Of a stretch of 30,641 nucleotides of DNA, positions 1-6,541 are shown piece by piece. A model generated the notes under the pieces. The model did no database searches. It saw only the letters and a list, made by a program, of their open reading frames with translations, and was not told the origin of the DNA. The translations under genes were made by a program, and so were the position numbers. Origin of the DNA: an uncultured Acetatifactor sp. (GTDB taxonomy: Bacteria > Bacillota > Clostridia > Lachnospirales > Lachnospiraceae); NCBI GenBank assembly GCA_910577185.1, contig CAJTLR010000009.1:59145-89785 (forward strand). The letters run 5' to 3'. Each line of letters begins with the position of its first letter. Position 1 is the stretch's first letter.

Positions 1-1
1 T

Positions 2-67
2 TCCGATCCGGAGCCGCGCAAGGGCGCCGGGAGGACCATTGTGGGAAGGGACGCAGAGTTTCTTTAG
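2..67 (+). CDS. C-terminal end of an unidentified protein (partial)
   Basis: The window opens inside what looks like a coding frame that ends in a TAG stop at 65-67. The 21 visible residues read SDPEPRKGAGRTIVGRDAEF followed by L. The composition (Gly/Arg/Pro rich, balanced charge) is more protein-like than the other two frames, one of which also stays open to about position 75. The fragment is too short to assign a family. It would lie in the same orientation as the NlpC/P60 gene, but that gene has its own promoter at 195-223, so the two need not be co-transcribed. Confidence 0.4.
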   Translation, partial: SDPEPRKGAGRTIVGRDAEFL

Positions 68-194
68 AATTATGAATAAAAACGAAAGAATTTTGTAAGA
101 AAAATTTGTAAAGTTTTCACATTTATTTTGGGCTTTTTCCTGAAAACCGCATAAAATAGGCATTTTAGAGGTTTCAACAAATTTCGCCCATGGG

Positions 195-223
195 TTGACA
201 AAATTAAGAATCGGTGCTATATT
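195..223 (+). promoter_or_regulatory. Sigma-A type promoter of the NlpC/P60 gene
   Basis: A perfect -35 box TTGACA (195-200) is followed after exactly 17 bases by TATATT (218-223), with TG one base before the -10 (an extended -10). This gives a transcript start near 230 and a leader of about 100 bases before the ATG at 332. The leader is AT-rich and shows no obvious terminator. Confidence 0.85.
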
Positions 224-331
224 TATTAACAGATGTAATAAGTCTGTAATAAGTTATAGATAAAAATGTAATGTTTTCTGACAATTAGTGAACGAATATA
301 CATACTTTCAGACAAGGGAGAGGAGATAACA

Positions 332-1483
332 ATGGTTCGGAATAAAAAGAGAATGACGGTTTGTGCGCTGACGGCGGCCCTGGCTTTTTCGAGTCTGGGA
401 CTGACTGCGGAGGCAGCCGCTTCTTCTGTTCTGCCCGGCGGCGGTGTAAGTCTTGCACTGGCCAATGCCAACAAGCTTGAAGAGGTTACTACCAATATAG
501 AGACATCGATGCCCATTGAATCCATTATCGAATGGTTTCAGGTGGAGGATGAGGAACCCACGGAGGAAGATCTGTTCCGCAATCTGGTGATTGCCCAGGT
601 GACCAACTATGTGAACGTGAGAAGCATTCCCAGTGAAGAGGGCGAGATATTAGGAAAGTTGTATAATAATTCCGTAGGAACCTTTATCTCCGAGGAGAAC
701 GGCTGGTACCAGATCAGCTCCGGTTCCGTTACCGGATATGTGAAGGGCGAGTTCTGTGTCACCGGTGAGGCGGCCGTGGAGATCGCCAAGAAGGTAGGAA
801 AGCGTATTGCAACCGTCACCACCCAGACATTGTTTGTAAGATCCGAACCCAGCACGGAATGTTCCATTATAGGCATGGTGCCGGAAGCCGATGACCTGAT
901 TGTCCTGGAAGAGGGAGAAGGCTGGGCCAAGGTAGACGTGGAGGAAGGTGTGGGCTGGGTGTCCACCGAATATGTATCCCTTCACAGTGAATTTGTACAA
1001 GCAGAGTCCAAGGAAGAGGAAGAGAGACGTCTGGCGAAGGAAGCAGCAGAGCGCGAGAAGGCAAACGCGGCAGCCAAGAAGTCTTCCAAGGGCAGCGGTT
1101 CCCAGAGTTCCGGGTCTTACAGTGTAAGCGGCGGCAGCGAAATGGGAGCGGCAGTGGCAGCGTATGGTCTGCAGTTTGTGGGTAATCCTTATGTATACGG
1201 CGGTACCAGCCTGACAGACGGCGCCGACTGTTCCGGATTTGTCATGAGTGTGTATGCGAACTTTGGTGTGAGCCTGCCTCATTCTTCCGCGGCAGACCGT
1301 TCCCAGGGTTACGGTGTGGACGGACTGGAGAATGCACAGCCCGGTGACCTGATCTGCTACTCCGGTCATGTGGGAATCTACATAGGAAACGGACAGATCG
1401 TACATGCGTCCAATGAGAGAACTGGTATTATTGTGTCCAACGCAAGTTATAGAAGCATTCTGGCAATCAGGAGAATTTTCTAA
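332..1483 (+). CDS. Secreted SH3b-NlpC/P60 peptidoglycan endopeptidase
   Basis: A 383-residue exported cell-wall hydrolase. The N-terminus has the basic start MVRNKKR, a hydrophobic core and an Ala-rich cleavage region near residues 26-31 (signal peptide). Two bacterial SH3 domains follow (about 85-145 and 158-218); each carries the NVRSIPSEEG / FVRSEPSTEC type motif used to bind wall peptides. A charged Lys/Glu linker (224-250) and a Ser/Gly stretch lead to an NlpC/P60 domain. The catalytic Cys is C300 in GADCSGF, with H346 in SGHVGIYIG and H358 in IVHASNE, so the triad looks intact. Family members cleave the D-Glu to diamino-acid bond in stem peptides. The start is supported by GGGAGAGGAG just upstream and by the promoter at 195-223. 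A strong terminator follows. The gene is probably monocistronic and active in cell separation or wall turnover. Confidence 0.93.
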   Translation: MVRNKKRMTVCALTAALAFSSLGLTAEAAASSVLPGGGVSLALANANKLEEVTTNIETSMPIESIIEWFQVEDEEPTEEDLFRNLVIAQVTNYVNVRSIPSEEGEILGKLYNNSVGTFISEENGWYQISSGSVTGYVKGEFCVTGEAAVEIAKKVGKRIATVTTQTLFVRSEPSTECSIIGMVPEADDLIVLEEGEGWAKVDVEEGVGWVSTEYVSLHSEFVQAESKEEEERRLAKEAAEREKANAAAKKSSKGSGSQSSGSYSVSGGSEMGAAVAAYGLQFVGNPYVYGGTSLTDGADCSGFVMSVYANFGVSLPHSSAADRSQGYGVDGLENAQPGDLICYSGHVGIYIGNGQIVHASNERTGIIVSNASYRSILAIRRIF

Positions 1484-1518
1484 GCGGAATATTGAAACGA
1501 AAATAGCGAAGAGAATGA

Positions 1519-1556
1519 AAAACGCCGTATCATGGGAGTCCATGGTACGGCGTTTT
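1519..1556 (+). terminator. Rho-independent terminator after the NlpC/P60 gene
   Basis: The arms 1519-1535 and 1540-1556 pair over 17 positions with a single G-T wobble around a GAGT loop. The left arm starts with AAAA and the right ends with TTTT, so the hairpin could terminate transcription in both directions. Confidence 0.88.
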
Positions 1557-1584
1557 GGCTGTGGGGATCCCTCCCGCGGGAAGG

Positions 1585-1762
1585 CCAGAGCGTGTTTGAA
1601 AATTCATTGACTCCATCTGCCGCGGTAACCGCGTCCCCACATTTGCGGTATCTTTGGCTCAAATTTAGGTTATATAGCCCATTATGCACCCTTCATTTGC
1701 CCCAAATCTCCCACAAATTGTGATGCACATCTGGCAGAAAGCAATTTTCAAACACGCTCTGG
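1585..1762. mobile_element. MITE-like element with 20 bp perfect terminal inverted repeats
   Basis: The left end ccagagcgtgtttgaaaatt (1585-1604) is the exact reverse complement of 1743-1762. A second short complementarity, tctgcc (1616-1621) with ggcaga (1733-1738), lies inside the ends. The 178 bp body has no convincing ORF, which fits a non-autonomous miniature transposable element. I see no clear target-site duplication at the borders, and no transposase of matching ends is in the window. The call rests on structure alone; it could instead be a large intergenic hairpin. Confidence 0.6.
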
Positions 1763-1895
1763 GGAAACGGTAAAAGGGCTGCCGGCAGGCGGGACCGGGG
1801 AGAGCCGGAGGGGGATAAGCGGTCATTGTGCAAAATGCCTAATTTTTCCAGGGAAAACGATATTCCGTAAAATATAGGACAAAAAAAGACAGCAG

Positions 1896-1966
1896 TTATC
1901 CACAGCCCTGAAGTCCCAAAAGAGCATAAATTCCACTTATGCACGGAATTATACACATTATCCACA
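1896..1966 (+). promoter_or_regulatory. Cluster of DnaA-box-like 9-mers
   Basis: Four same-strand matches to the DnaA box consensus TTATNCACA lie within 71 bases: TTATCCACA (1896-1904), TTATGCACG (1937-1945, one mismatch at the last base), TTATACACA (1949-1957) and TTATCCACA (1958-1966). The last two are directly abutting. The surroundings (1850-2090) are strongly AT-rich and gene-free. No dnaA, dnaN or other origin gene is visible, so the role (origin arm, DnaA titration site, or DnaA control of hpf transcription) is open. Confidence 0.6.
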
Positions 1967-2117
1967 GTAAAAAGGACTTTTCACACATAACAAAGAAACA
2001 AAAAATGCAAACGGATGTTTTGTAAAATACTTCTAAAAAACAAGCTTTTTTTATGAAAATATGAACTTATTGTAGACAAATGTAAGACAAAGAGGAGGGA
2101 AATCCTCAGTTAAGTTG

Positions 2118-2147
2118 TTGCAAAAACAGGGGAAGACATGCTATAAT
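2118..2147 (+). promoter_or_regulatory. Promoter of hpf
   Basis: TTGCAA (2118-2123) and a perfect TATAAT (2142-2147) are separated by 18 bases, with an extended TG at -14 (TGCTATAAT). The predicted start is near 2154, giving a leader of about 150 bases before the hpf ATG. A small GAGGA/TCCTC hairpin (2091-2107) lies just upstream. Confidence 0.78.
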
Positions 2148-2153
2148 GATCAT

Positions 2154-2303
2154 ACCATAAATACCCGGGTCAGCCCGGTGTATTTCACCCAGACGGCAGG
2201 AAATTCAGCCCGGAGAGTTGCGGAGGCATATTTGCCGGCAGCGGAATCGGTTTCCGGGAGACGGCCTGACGCGTGGGAATATATAACGGAAAGGGATGAT
2301 GAT
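2154..2303 (+). ncRNA. Structured hpf leader; candidate raiA-motif RNA
   Basis: The 150-base leader between the promoter and hpf is GC-richer than the DNA upstream and folds well by eye. AAATAC-CCGGG (2159-2169) pairs with CCCGG-T-GTATTT (2174-2185) around a TCAG loop with one bulged T. A second stem brings GCCG/CGGAA together with TTCCG/CGGC around 2233-2265. The raiA motif is a known Firmicutes non-coding RNA found upstream of hpf/raiA genes, so position and folding suggest it. I could not check the conserved nucleotides of that family, so the identity is inference. The region is also open in the hpf frame, but I see no reason to translate it. Confidence 0.4.
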
Positions 2304-2831
2304 ATGAAATTTATTATCGTAGGCAGAAATTTAGAGGTAACACCCGGACTAAGGTCAGCCGTAGAGGATAAAATCGGCAAGCTGGAAAAATATTTTAATC
2401 CTGACACGGAAGTGCATGTGACCTTGAGCGTGGAGAAGGATCGCCAGAAAATAGAGGTGACCATTCCGGTAAAAGGAAATATCATCCGCTCCGAGCAAGT
2501 CAGCAACGATATGTATGTCTCCATTGATCTGGTGGAGGAGATTATTGAAAGACAGCTGAAGAAATACAAGACCAAGATTGTGGCAAAGCGTCATGCGTCG
2601 GATGATTTTAGCCGGATGTATGTGGAAAACGACTATATGGATGACGAGGAAGTAAAGATCGTCCGCACCAAGAAGTTTGACATTAAGCCCATGTATCCGG
2701 AAGATGCCTGTATCCAGATGGAACTGCTGGGACATAATTTCTTTGTGTTTATCAATGCGGAGACGGATCAGGTGAACGTGGTGTACAAGAGAAAGGGAGA
2801 TACCTACGGACTGATCGAACCTGAAGTATAA
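2304..2831 (+). CDS. hpf: Long-form ribosome hibernation promoting factor HPF
   Basis: A 175-residue cytoplasmic protein of the YfiA/RaiA/HPF family. It starts MKFIIVGRNLEVTPGLRSAV and has the N-terminal beta-alpha-beta-beta-beta-alpha fold that sits in the decoding centre of the 30S subunit (about 1-100, ending in the basic VEEIIERQLKKYKTKI helix). A charged linker and a C-terminal domain follow (about 118-175; KFDIKPMYPEDACIQMELLGH to KGDTYGLIEP). The C-terminal domain is what makes long HPF dimerise 70S ribosomes into 100S particles. The open frame extends 63 codons further upstream, but the start at 2304 matches the family N-terminus and has AAGGGA before it. The upstream part is the transcribed leader. 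A terminator follows at 2871. Confidence 0.95.
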   Translation: MKFIIVGRNLEVTPGLRSAVEDKIGKLEKYFNPDTEVHVTLSVEKDRQKIEVTIPVKGNIIRSEQVSNDMYVSIDLVEEIIERQLKKYKTKIVAKRHASDDFSRMYVENDYMDDEEVKIVRTKKFDIKPMYPEDACIQMELLGHNFFVFINAETDQVNVVYKRKGDTYGLIEPEV

Positions 2832-2870
2832 TATTGGAAGGACGAAAAGGCAGTTTTACCTGCCTGGAAG

Positions 2871-2903
2871 GCCGCCGTACGTTAAAGGTGCGGTGGCTTT
2901 TTT
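2871..2903 (+). terminator. Terminator after hpf
   Basis: GCCGCCGTAC (2871-2880) pairs with GTGCGGTGGC (2888-2897), with wobble pairs, around a 7-base loop. Six T follow directly. Confidence 0.8.
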
Positions 2904-2977
2904 ATGTGCAGCAGCGTACACAAGGTGTGACTCCTCGCACCTGGAATTATGCCACAAAAGCGGCGTGCGGGCCGCGC
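2901..2977 (+). repeat. Dispersed two-hairpin intergenic repeat, copy 1
   Basis: This stretch matches the reverse complement of 21757-21836 over most of its length, including the shared core CGCACCTGGAATTATGCCAC. It contains a GGTGTGA/TCGCACC hairpin (loop CTCC) and a GCGGC/GCCGC hairpin. Differences from the other copy keep the stems: GTGTGA here against GTGCGA there, both pairing with TCGCAC. It sits directly behind a terminator, in non-coding DNA. It is a REP-like or small structured repeat of unknown role. Confidence 0.7.
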
Positions 2978-3077
2978 ATTTTTCTTCACTGGGAAAAATA
3001 TCATATGACAACACGGTGGAATGACCCCTTTGGATTTTTCATATATATTCATAATGAAAAGAAATCTGGAGCGGGAG

Positions 3078-4418
3078 ATGGAAAAAAAAGATGGGTTTTT
3101 GCGTATTGACTGGCTGAAGAAGGGGATTATGGCAGAATGCGTGCTGGTGGTGGTACTGGCGGCGATAGCCCTGGGAAAGGCAGGGGAATCCGCAGCCAGG
3201 GACAGTGCCAGCAGCCATGTTCTTTCCATAGAGAATGATTACATAAAATGGGTGGATTTTACCGTATCTTATGAAGCGCTGTGTAAAGCTTATGAGTGGG
3301 ATGTGGAGACCCATGGAACGGAACATGAAGTTGACTGGGTGGAGCTTCTGGCATACACGGCGGCGAAAACCGGCGGAGAATTCGGAAAGGATGCCCTGAA
3401 GACAATGGAAAAGGCCGCGGAAAAACTTTCGGAAGGCGAAATCACCATGGAAGAACTGGCGGGGGATTTAAAATATTATGGGTATTATAGGGAGGCCTAT
3501 GACGCGGCCATTGGCGGTCTGGTAGGAGAGTACTGGGAAGAAACCCCGGATGCAGGAGGAAATCCTTCAGAAGAAAACCGGGGAGAGACGGTGGATGGAG
3601 GAAGCGCTCCGTCTGAGGAGAACCGGGAAATAGAGCAGATACGGGAGGGGACAGAGACTGCCGGAAAACAAAAGGGAATAGGCCGGACAGAAACAGACAG
3701 TATTTCGGCAGGAGACGCACAGGCAGGAAATCCGGATATCGGGGAAAGAGATGGATGCATCAAAAAATATGGACTGAAGGGATACTTTCCTCTGGCCCGG
3801 GGCTTTGATTACACACATTACGATGATTTCGGCGCCGGAAGGAGCTATGGGTACAAAAGGAAGCATCTGGGACATGATATGATGGGCCTGGTGGGAACAC
3901 CCATTATAGCGGTGGAATCCGGTGTGGTAGAGGCTCTTGGCTGGAACCAGTACGGCGGCTGGCGCATTGGCATCCGGAGTTTTGATGGGAAGAGATATTA
4001 TTACTATGCGCATCTGCGGCAGAACTATCCCTATGCGGAAGGCCTGGAGGAGGGCAGTGTGGTGACGGCCGGGGATGTGATTGGGTATATGGGGCATACC
4101 GGCTACAGCACTACGGAGAATGTGAATAATATCAAGGTCGTGCATCTGCACTGGGGGCTGCAGCTGATTTTTGATGAGTCGCAGAAGGAAGGAAACAACG
4201 AGATCTGGATTGATGTGTATCCACTGACCAGGTTCCTGGCCAAGCATACCCAGGCGGCGGTGAAAGTGGAGGGGACCAAGGAGTGGAGGAGGACGAATCA
4301 GATTATGGACCCGGCGGTGGAGGCGTATGAGGCGGGGAATTCAGAAAAGTCGAAAACACCGGCGAGAGAGGATTTTTTAGAGAATAACCATATAGTAGGA
4401 AATGAACCGGAGCAATAG
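3078..4418 (+). CDS. Membrane-anchored M23 (LytM-type) peptidoglycan metallopeptidase
   Basis: 446 residues from the chosen ATG. GGAG at 3068-3071 lies six bases upstream; ATGs at 3021 and 3054 lack a ribosome site. A single N-terminal hydrophobic segment (about 19-33, ECVLVVVLAAIALG) anchors or exports the protein. Residues about 50-155 form a helical domain rich in Tyr/Trp/Glu, and 155-225 an acidic, low-complexity Gly/Glu/Asn linker. The M23 domain (about 230-400) keeps the zinc ligands: H263 and D267 in HLGHDMMG, and H358 in VHLHWGL (with H356). H312 in YAHL is the second conserved catalytic histidine. M23 enzymes cut the peptide cross-bridges or stem peptides of the wall, so this is likely a wall-remodelling enzyme. 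The C-terminal 40 residues are polar and probably disordered. The palindrome at 4437 follows. Confidence 0.88.
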   Translation: MEKKDGFLRIDWLKKGIMAECVLVVVLAAIALGKAGESAARDSASSHVLSIENDYIKWVDFTVSYEALCKAYEWDVETHGTEHEVDWVELLAYTAAKTGGEFGKDALKTMEKAAEKLSEGEITMEELAGDLKYYGYYREAYDAAIGGLVGEYWEETPDAGGNPSEENRGETVDGGSAPSEENREIEQIREGTETAGKQKGIGRTETDSISAGDAQAGNPDIGERDGCIKKYGLKGYFPLARGFDYTHYDDFGAGRSYGYKRKHLGHDMMGLVGTPIIAVESGVVEALGWNQYGGWRIGIRSFDGKRYYYYAHLRQNYPYAEGLEEGSVVTAGDVIGYMGHTGYSTTENVNNIKVVHLHWGLQLIFDESQKEGNNEIWIDVYPLTRFLAKHTQAAVKVEGTKEWRRTNQIMDPAVEAYEAGNSEKSKTPAREDFLENNHIVGNEPEQ

Positions 4419-4436
4419 TCAGGGCTGGTTATATGA

Positions 4437-4473
4437 TTTGTGGAACTGTTAAATCTATCGACAGTTCCACAAA
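4437..4473. other. Perfect 13 bp inverted repeat after the M23 gene
   Basis: TTTGTGGAACTGT (4437-4449) is the exact reverse complement of 4461-4473, with an 11-base loop. Neither side has a T tract, so it is a weak candidate for a terminator and may be a protein-binding palindrome or transcript-end stabiliser. Confidence 0.5.
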
Positions 4474-4558
4474 CAAAATCTGGGCAAGTCAAGAAAGGCA
4501 GGAGCGATTTTGCCCTTATATGCCGGGAACAAAAGGTTTTAAAAGATATGCGTGTTTA

Positions 4559-4587
4559 TTGCAGCGCTTTTTCCAATGTGTTATACT
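4559..4587 (+). promoter_or_regulatory. Promoter without an intact downstream gene
   Basis: TTGCAG (4559-4564), 17 bases, TATACT (4582-4587). The segment AATGTGTTATACTG is identical to the one in the right-edge promoter at 30418-30446. Downstream lies only a short or broken frame, so this may be the surviving promoter of a decayed gene. Confidence 0.6.
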
Positions 4588-4630
4588 GAATGGGAGCAAA
4601 TCTTATCCTTTTTTGCATCTACAAAAAGAT

Positions 4631-4860
4631 GATTGACAAATCCTTGGTCAAGCTGTTATAAGGATTGTCCTTTGAGGTTTCAGCCTGCTCTGCTTTTTGA
4701 CAGGTATGGGAAGTTTCTGGCGGAACTGTTTGGAACAGATAGTATCTTTGCCGGAAATAACGGCATAGGTTATCTCAATCGCTATTATATGTATGGAAAT
4801 AACTATACATGTATTTTTACCGTGGCAGTGGGGAATATTCCAACCAAAGAAGACACGTAG
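4631..4860 (+). pseudogene. Probable remnant of an unidentified gene
   Basis: An ATG at 4629 would give MIDKSLVKLL before a stop. In another frame the segment continues (4633-4860) as a 75-residue open stretch including YKDCPLRFQPALLFDRYGKF and GNNGIGYLNRYYMYGNN. The two together look like a coding sequence disrupted near its start, just downstream of a good promoter. I do not recognise the family. From 4861 to 5154 I see no gene, only an 8 bp inverted repeat CTCCAACT (4959-4966) / AGTTGGAG (4998-5005). Confidence 0.3.
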
Positions 4861-5154
4861 AATCTTTTGGATGATTGCGTAATATAGAATACCTACAATC
4901 GCTATTTTGCCCGGAAAAAGATGTTTAAAATCATTCAGATTGCATGTGGAATGAAGTTCTCCAACTGGATTTTATCCTTACAATTTTATATTCACAAAGT
5001 TGGAGGAAGGCCATACAAAACGAATTTAAGATGAGAACGGAAGTATATATAGTAGATTAACCTTTTGGAGAGAGACCGGGCAACACGTTTCTCTTTTAAG
5101 GTATGGTGGGTGTATCAAATAATGTGTAGATTTGAGGGAAGGAGAGAAGCATAT

Positions 5155-5367
5155 ATGTCAGAAAAAAGACTGAATAATACAATATTCTTAATGTATTTAG
5201 TGACGACGAATTATTGTAGAGAGCATAATATTTCTGCAGATGATTTTCTGAAGCTGGATAAAAAATATGAAATATTGAATTACGTTGCAGAATGCCCTGA
5301 TATATTTGACAGCCTGACAGGCAGTGAAATGGTGAGGGAGGTGGAACAATATGTGGCGCAGCCTTAG
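5155..5367 (+). CDS. DUF3791-type small protein
   Basis: 70 residues starting MSEKRLNNTIFLMYLVTTNY, with GGAAGGAGAG about ten bases upstream. The longer open frame starting at 5065 has no ribosome site. The sequence (helical N-terminus, then KYEILNYVAECPDIFDSLTGSEMVREVEQYV) fits the DUF3791 family: a small helical protein with the pattern of a central ILxYxxxxxDIxxxLxG and a terminal acidic helix. Its stop overlaps the ATG of the next gene (5351), which encodes a DUF3990-type protein, and a third small gene follows. This tight three-gene order is common in Lachnospiraceae, and DUF3990 is thought to be ADP-ribosyltransferase-like, so DUF3791 proteins may act as its partner or antitoxin. That role is inference. 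Confidence 0.7.
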   Translation: MSEKRLNNTIFLMYLVTTNYCREHNISADDFLKLDKKYEILNYVAECPDIFDSLTGSEMVREVEQYVAQP

Positions 5368-5862
5368 GACGATCTTATACCATGGAACAGCATCGGAAAT
5401 ACAGCAAGTGGATGTAAAGCTTGGGCGGGAAAGGAAAGATTTTGGAAAAGGCTTCTATATCGCAGTCTCAAAAGGCCAGGCAATTGGTATGATGCTTTAG
5501 AGTGGCTTGATTTTGTTTCAATGTGCAGAGAAAAAGGAGGCATGCCCCATGCCTATGATATGGTAGTTGGTCCTACCGCAGATGATGACACCGCATTTTG
5601 TCTGAAAGCATACTGGGATGGTCTATATGGTAAGGTTGGTACAGATGCCGCTAAGGGGGTATTGCTTAATAAACTGGAAACAGAGAATCTTGGAATACAA
5701 TATTATATAGGAAAACAGGAAGTGGCTGATCGGTTTATAGTAAATATAAAAACAATTGAGTGGAGATCAATCGATGGATGTGAGCAGAATCGAAACGACA
5801 ACGGGCATGTGTGTTGTGGCATTAACAAAGAATTTGATGAAAAAACAGAATATAGATTATGA
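5351..5862 (+). pseudogene. Broken DUF3990 (ADP-ribosyltransferase-like) gene
   Basis: The N-terminal part (ATG at 5351, overlapping the previous stop) reads ILYHGTASEIQQVDVKLGR then RKDFGKGFYIAVSKGQA. This is the LYHGT...DFGxGFY signature of DUF3990. It stops at 5498-5500 (TAG) after 49 residues. From 5500, in a different frame, the family continues with EWLDFVSMCREKGG, YDMVVGPTADDDTAF and LETENLGIQYYIGKQEVADR up to the stop at 5862. Compared with the usual family layout, about 30-40 residues between GFY..QA and EWLDF are missing as well as the frame change. An internal deletion, not one sequencing error, is therefore the simplest cause. The product is most likely inactive. The 3' end overlaps the next gene. 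Confidence 0.8.
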
Positions 5863-6019
5863 GTCAGCTTACAAAAAACTGTTGACTTTGGAGCTTTACA
5901 AACTTTTGCTGGATTCAGAAACAAGGCTTTTTCTGGAAACCAATGAATATTTGTGTGAGGCATGTGATAAGGAGCTGGAAAAAGGGACAGACGCTTTGTA
6001 TGAGTTTATTAACAGCTAA
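5774..6019 (+). CDS. Small DUF3791-like helical protein, third gene of the cassette
   Basis: 81 residues from ATG 5774, with GGAG at 5762-5765; the start at 5756 lacks a site. The sequence is mostly helical (CVVALTKNLMKKQNIDYESA, YKKLLTLELYKLLLDSETRL) and ends NEYLCEACDKELEKGTDAL. It overlaps the 3' end of the broken DUF3990 gene, as expected for a translationally coupled operon. The segment encoding NEYLCEACDKELEK recurs in altered form at 10905-11048, showing that a second copy of this gene type once existed. Function is unknown; an immunity or regulatory role beside the DUF3990 protein is inference from position. Confidence 0.65.
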   Translation: MDVSRIETTTGMCVVALTKNLMKKQNIDYESAYKKLLTLELYKLLLDSETRLFLETNEYLCEACDKELEKGTDALYEFINS

Positions 6020-6541
6020 GTGTTGACAATGACATAATATTTTTAATGATTAAAAAAGCGCTGTAACAGAGTTCAAAAACAGATTGATAATGGCGTGTCT
6101 GAAAATAGCGTACATGAAAATTTATGAAGACGCAGGATAAAGTAGATTTGGGAGAACTATGGACAAAGGCAAAATATCAATTTGGATGAGATATTGAAAC
6201 ACTCGGATTTGGTGAAAATTATAGGAAAAGTGAAGTTTTATTCTGTGAAATATTTCCGATATAAAAAGCAGACGAAAAGGGAAAAGAAGAACATATATGC
6301 CACAAATCTTAAAAAAATCAGGATTTGTGGCATTGGATTACAGATGATCCGGAACTCTTGCGTTATGTATCCCATTGGAGATATATCCGGTAGTAAGTCA
6401 GGGATTTTGGACATTATAGGCTTATTTTTATGATATGTTAAACGTAATGAATCAAGAGGGAACTATTGTATTTAAACTTGGTTAGAGGAATCCTATGGAG
6501 TGGTCCACGGAATTGTGGCATAGGGAAGGAGACAGAACAGA
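6020..6541 (+). other. AT-rich non-coding stretch with a 12 bp inverted repeat
   Basis: No convincing gene. An 83-codon frame at 6182-6433 is Lys/Ile-rich, lacks a ribosome site and spans a hairpin, so I do not call it. The hairpin is ATGCCACAAATC (6297-6308) with its exact complement at 6322-6333 around a 13-base loop. It shares the CCACAAA element with the palindrome at 4437-4473. Confidence 0.5.

Noticed and set aside
650..1543. 297-codon open frame on the minus strand opposite the NlpC/P60 gene
   Set aside because: It is the antisense shadow of a gene with clear domains and has no ribosome site or family features.
2115..2303. N-terminal extension of HPF by 63 residues in the open frame
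   Set aside because: The family start matches MKFIIVG at 2304, which has a ribosome site; the upstream part is downstream of a promoter and folds as a leader, and its own start codon lies inside the -35 region.
4437..4473. Rho-independent terminator of the M23 gene
   Set aside because: The stem is perfect, but neither strand has a T tract after it; listed as an inverted repeat only.
6182..6433. 83-codon gene in the AT-rich gap
   Set aside because: No ribosome site, Lys/Ile-rich composition expected from AT-rich DNA, and the frame runs through a perfect hairpin.
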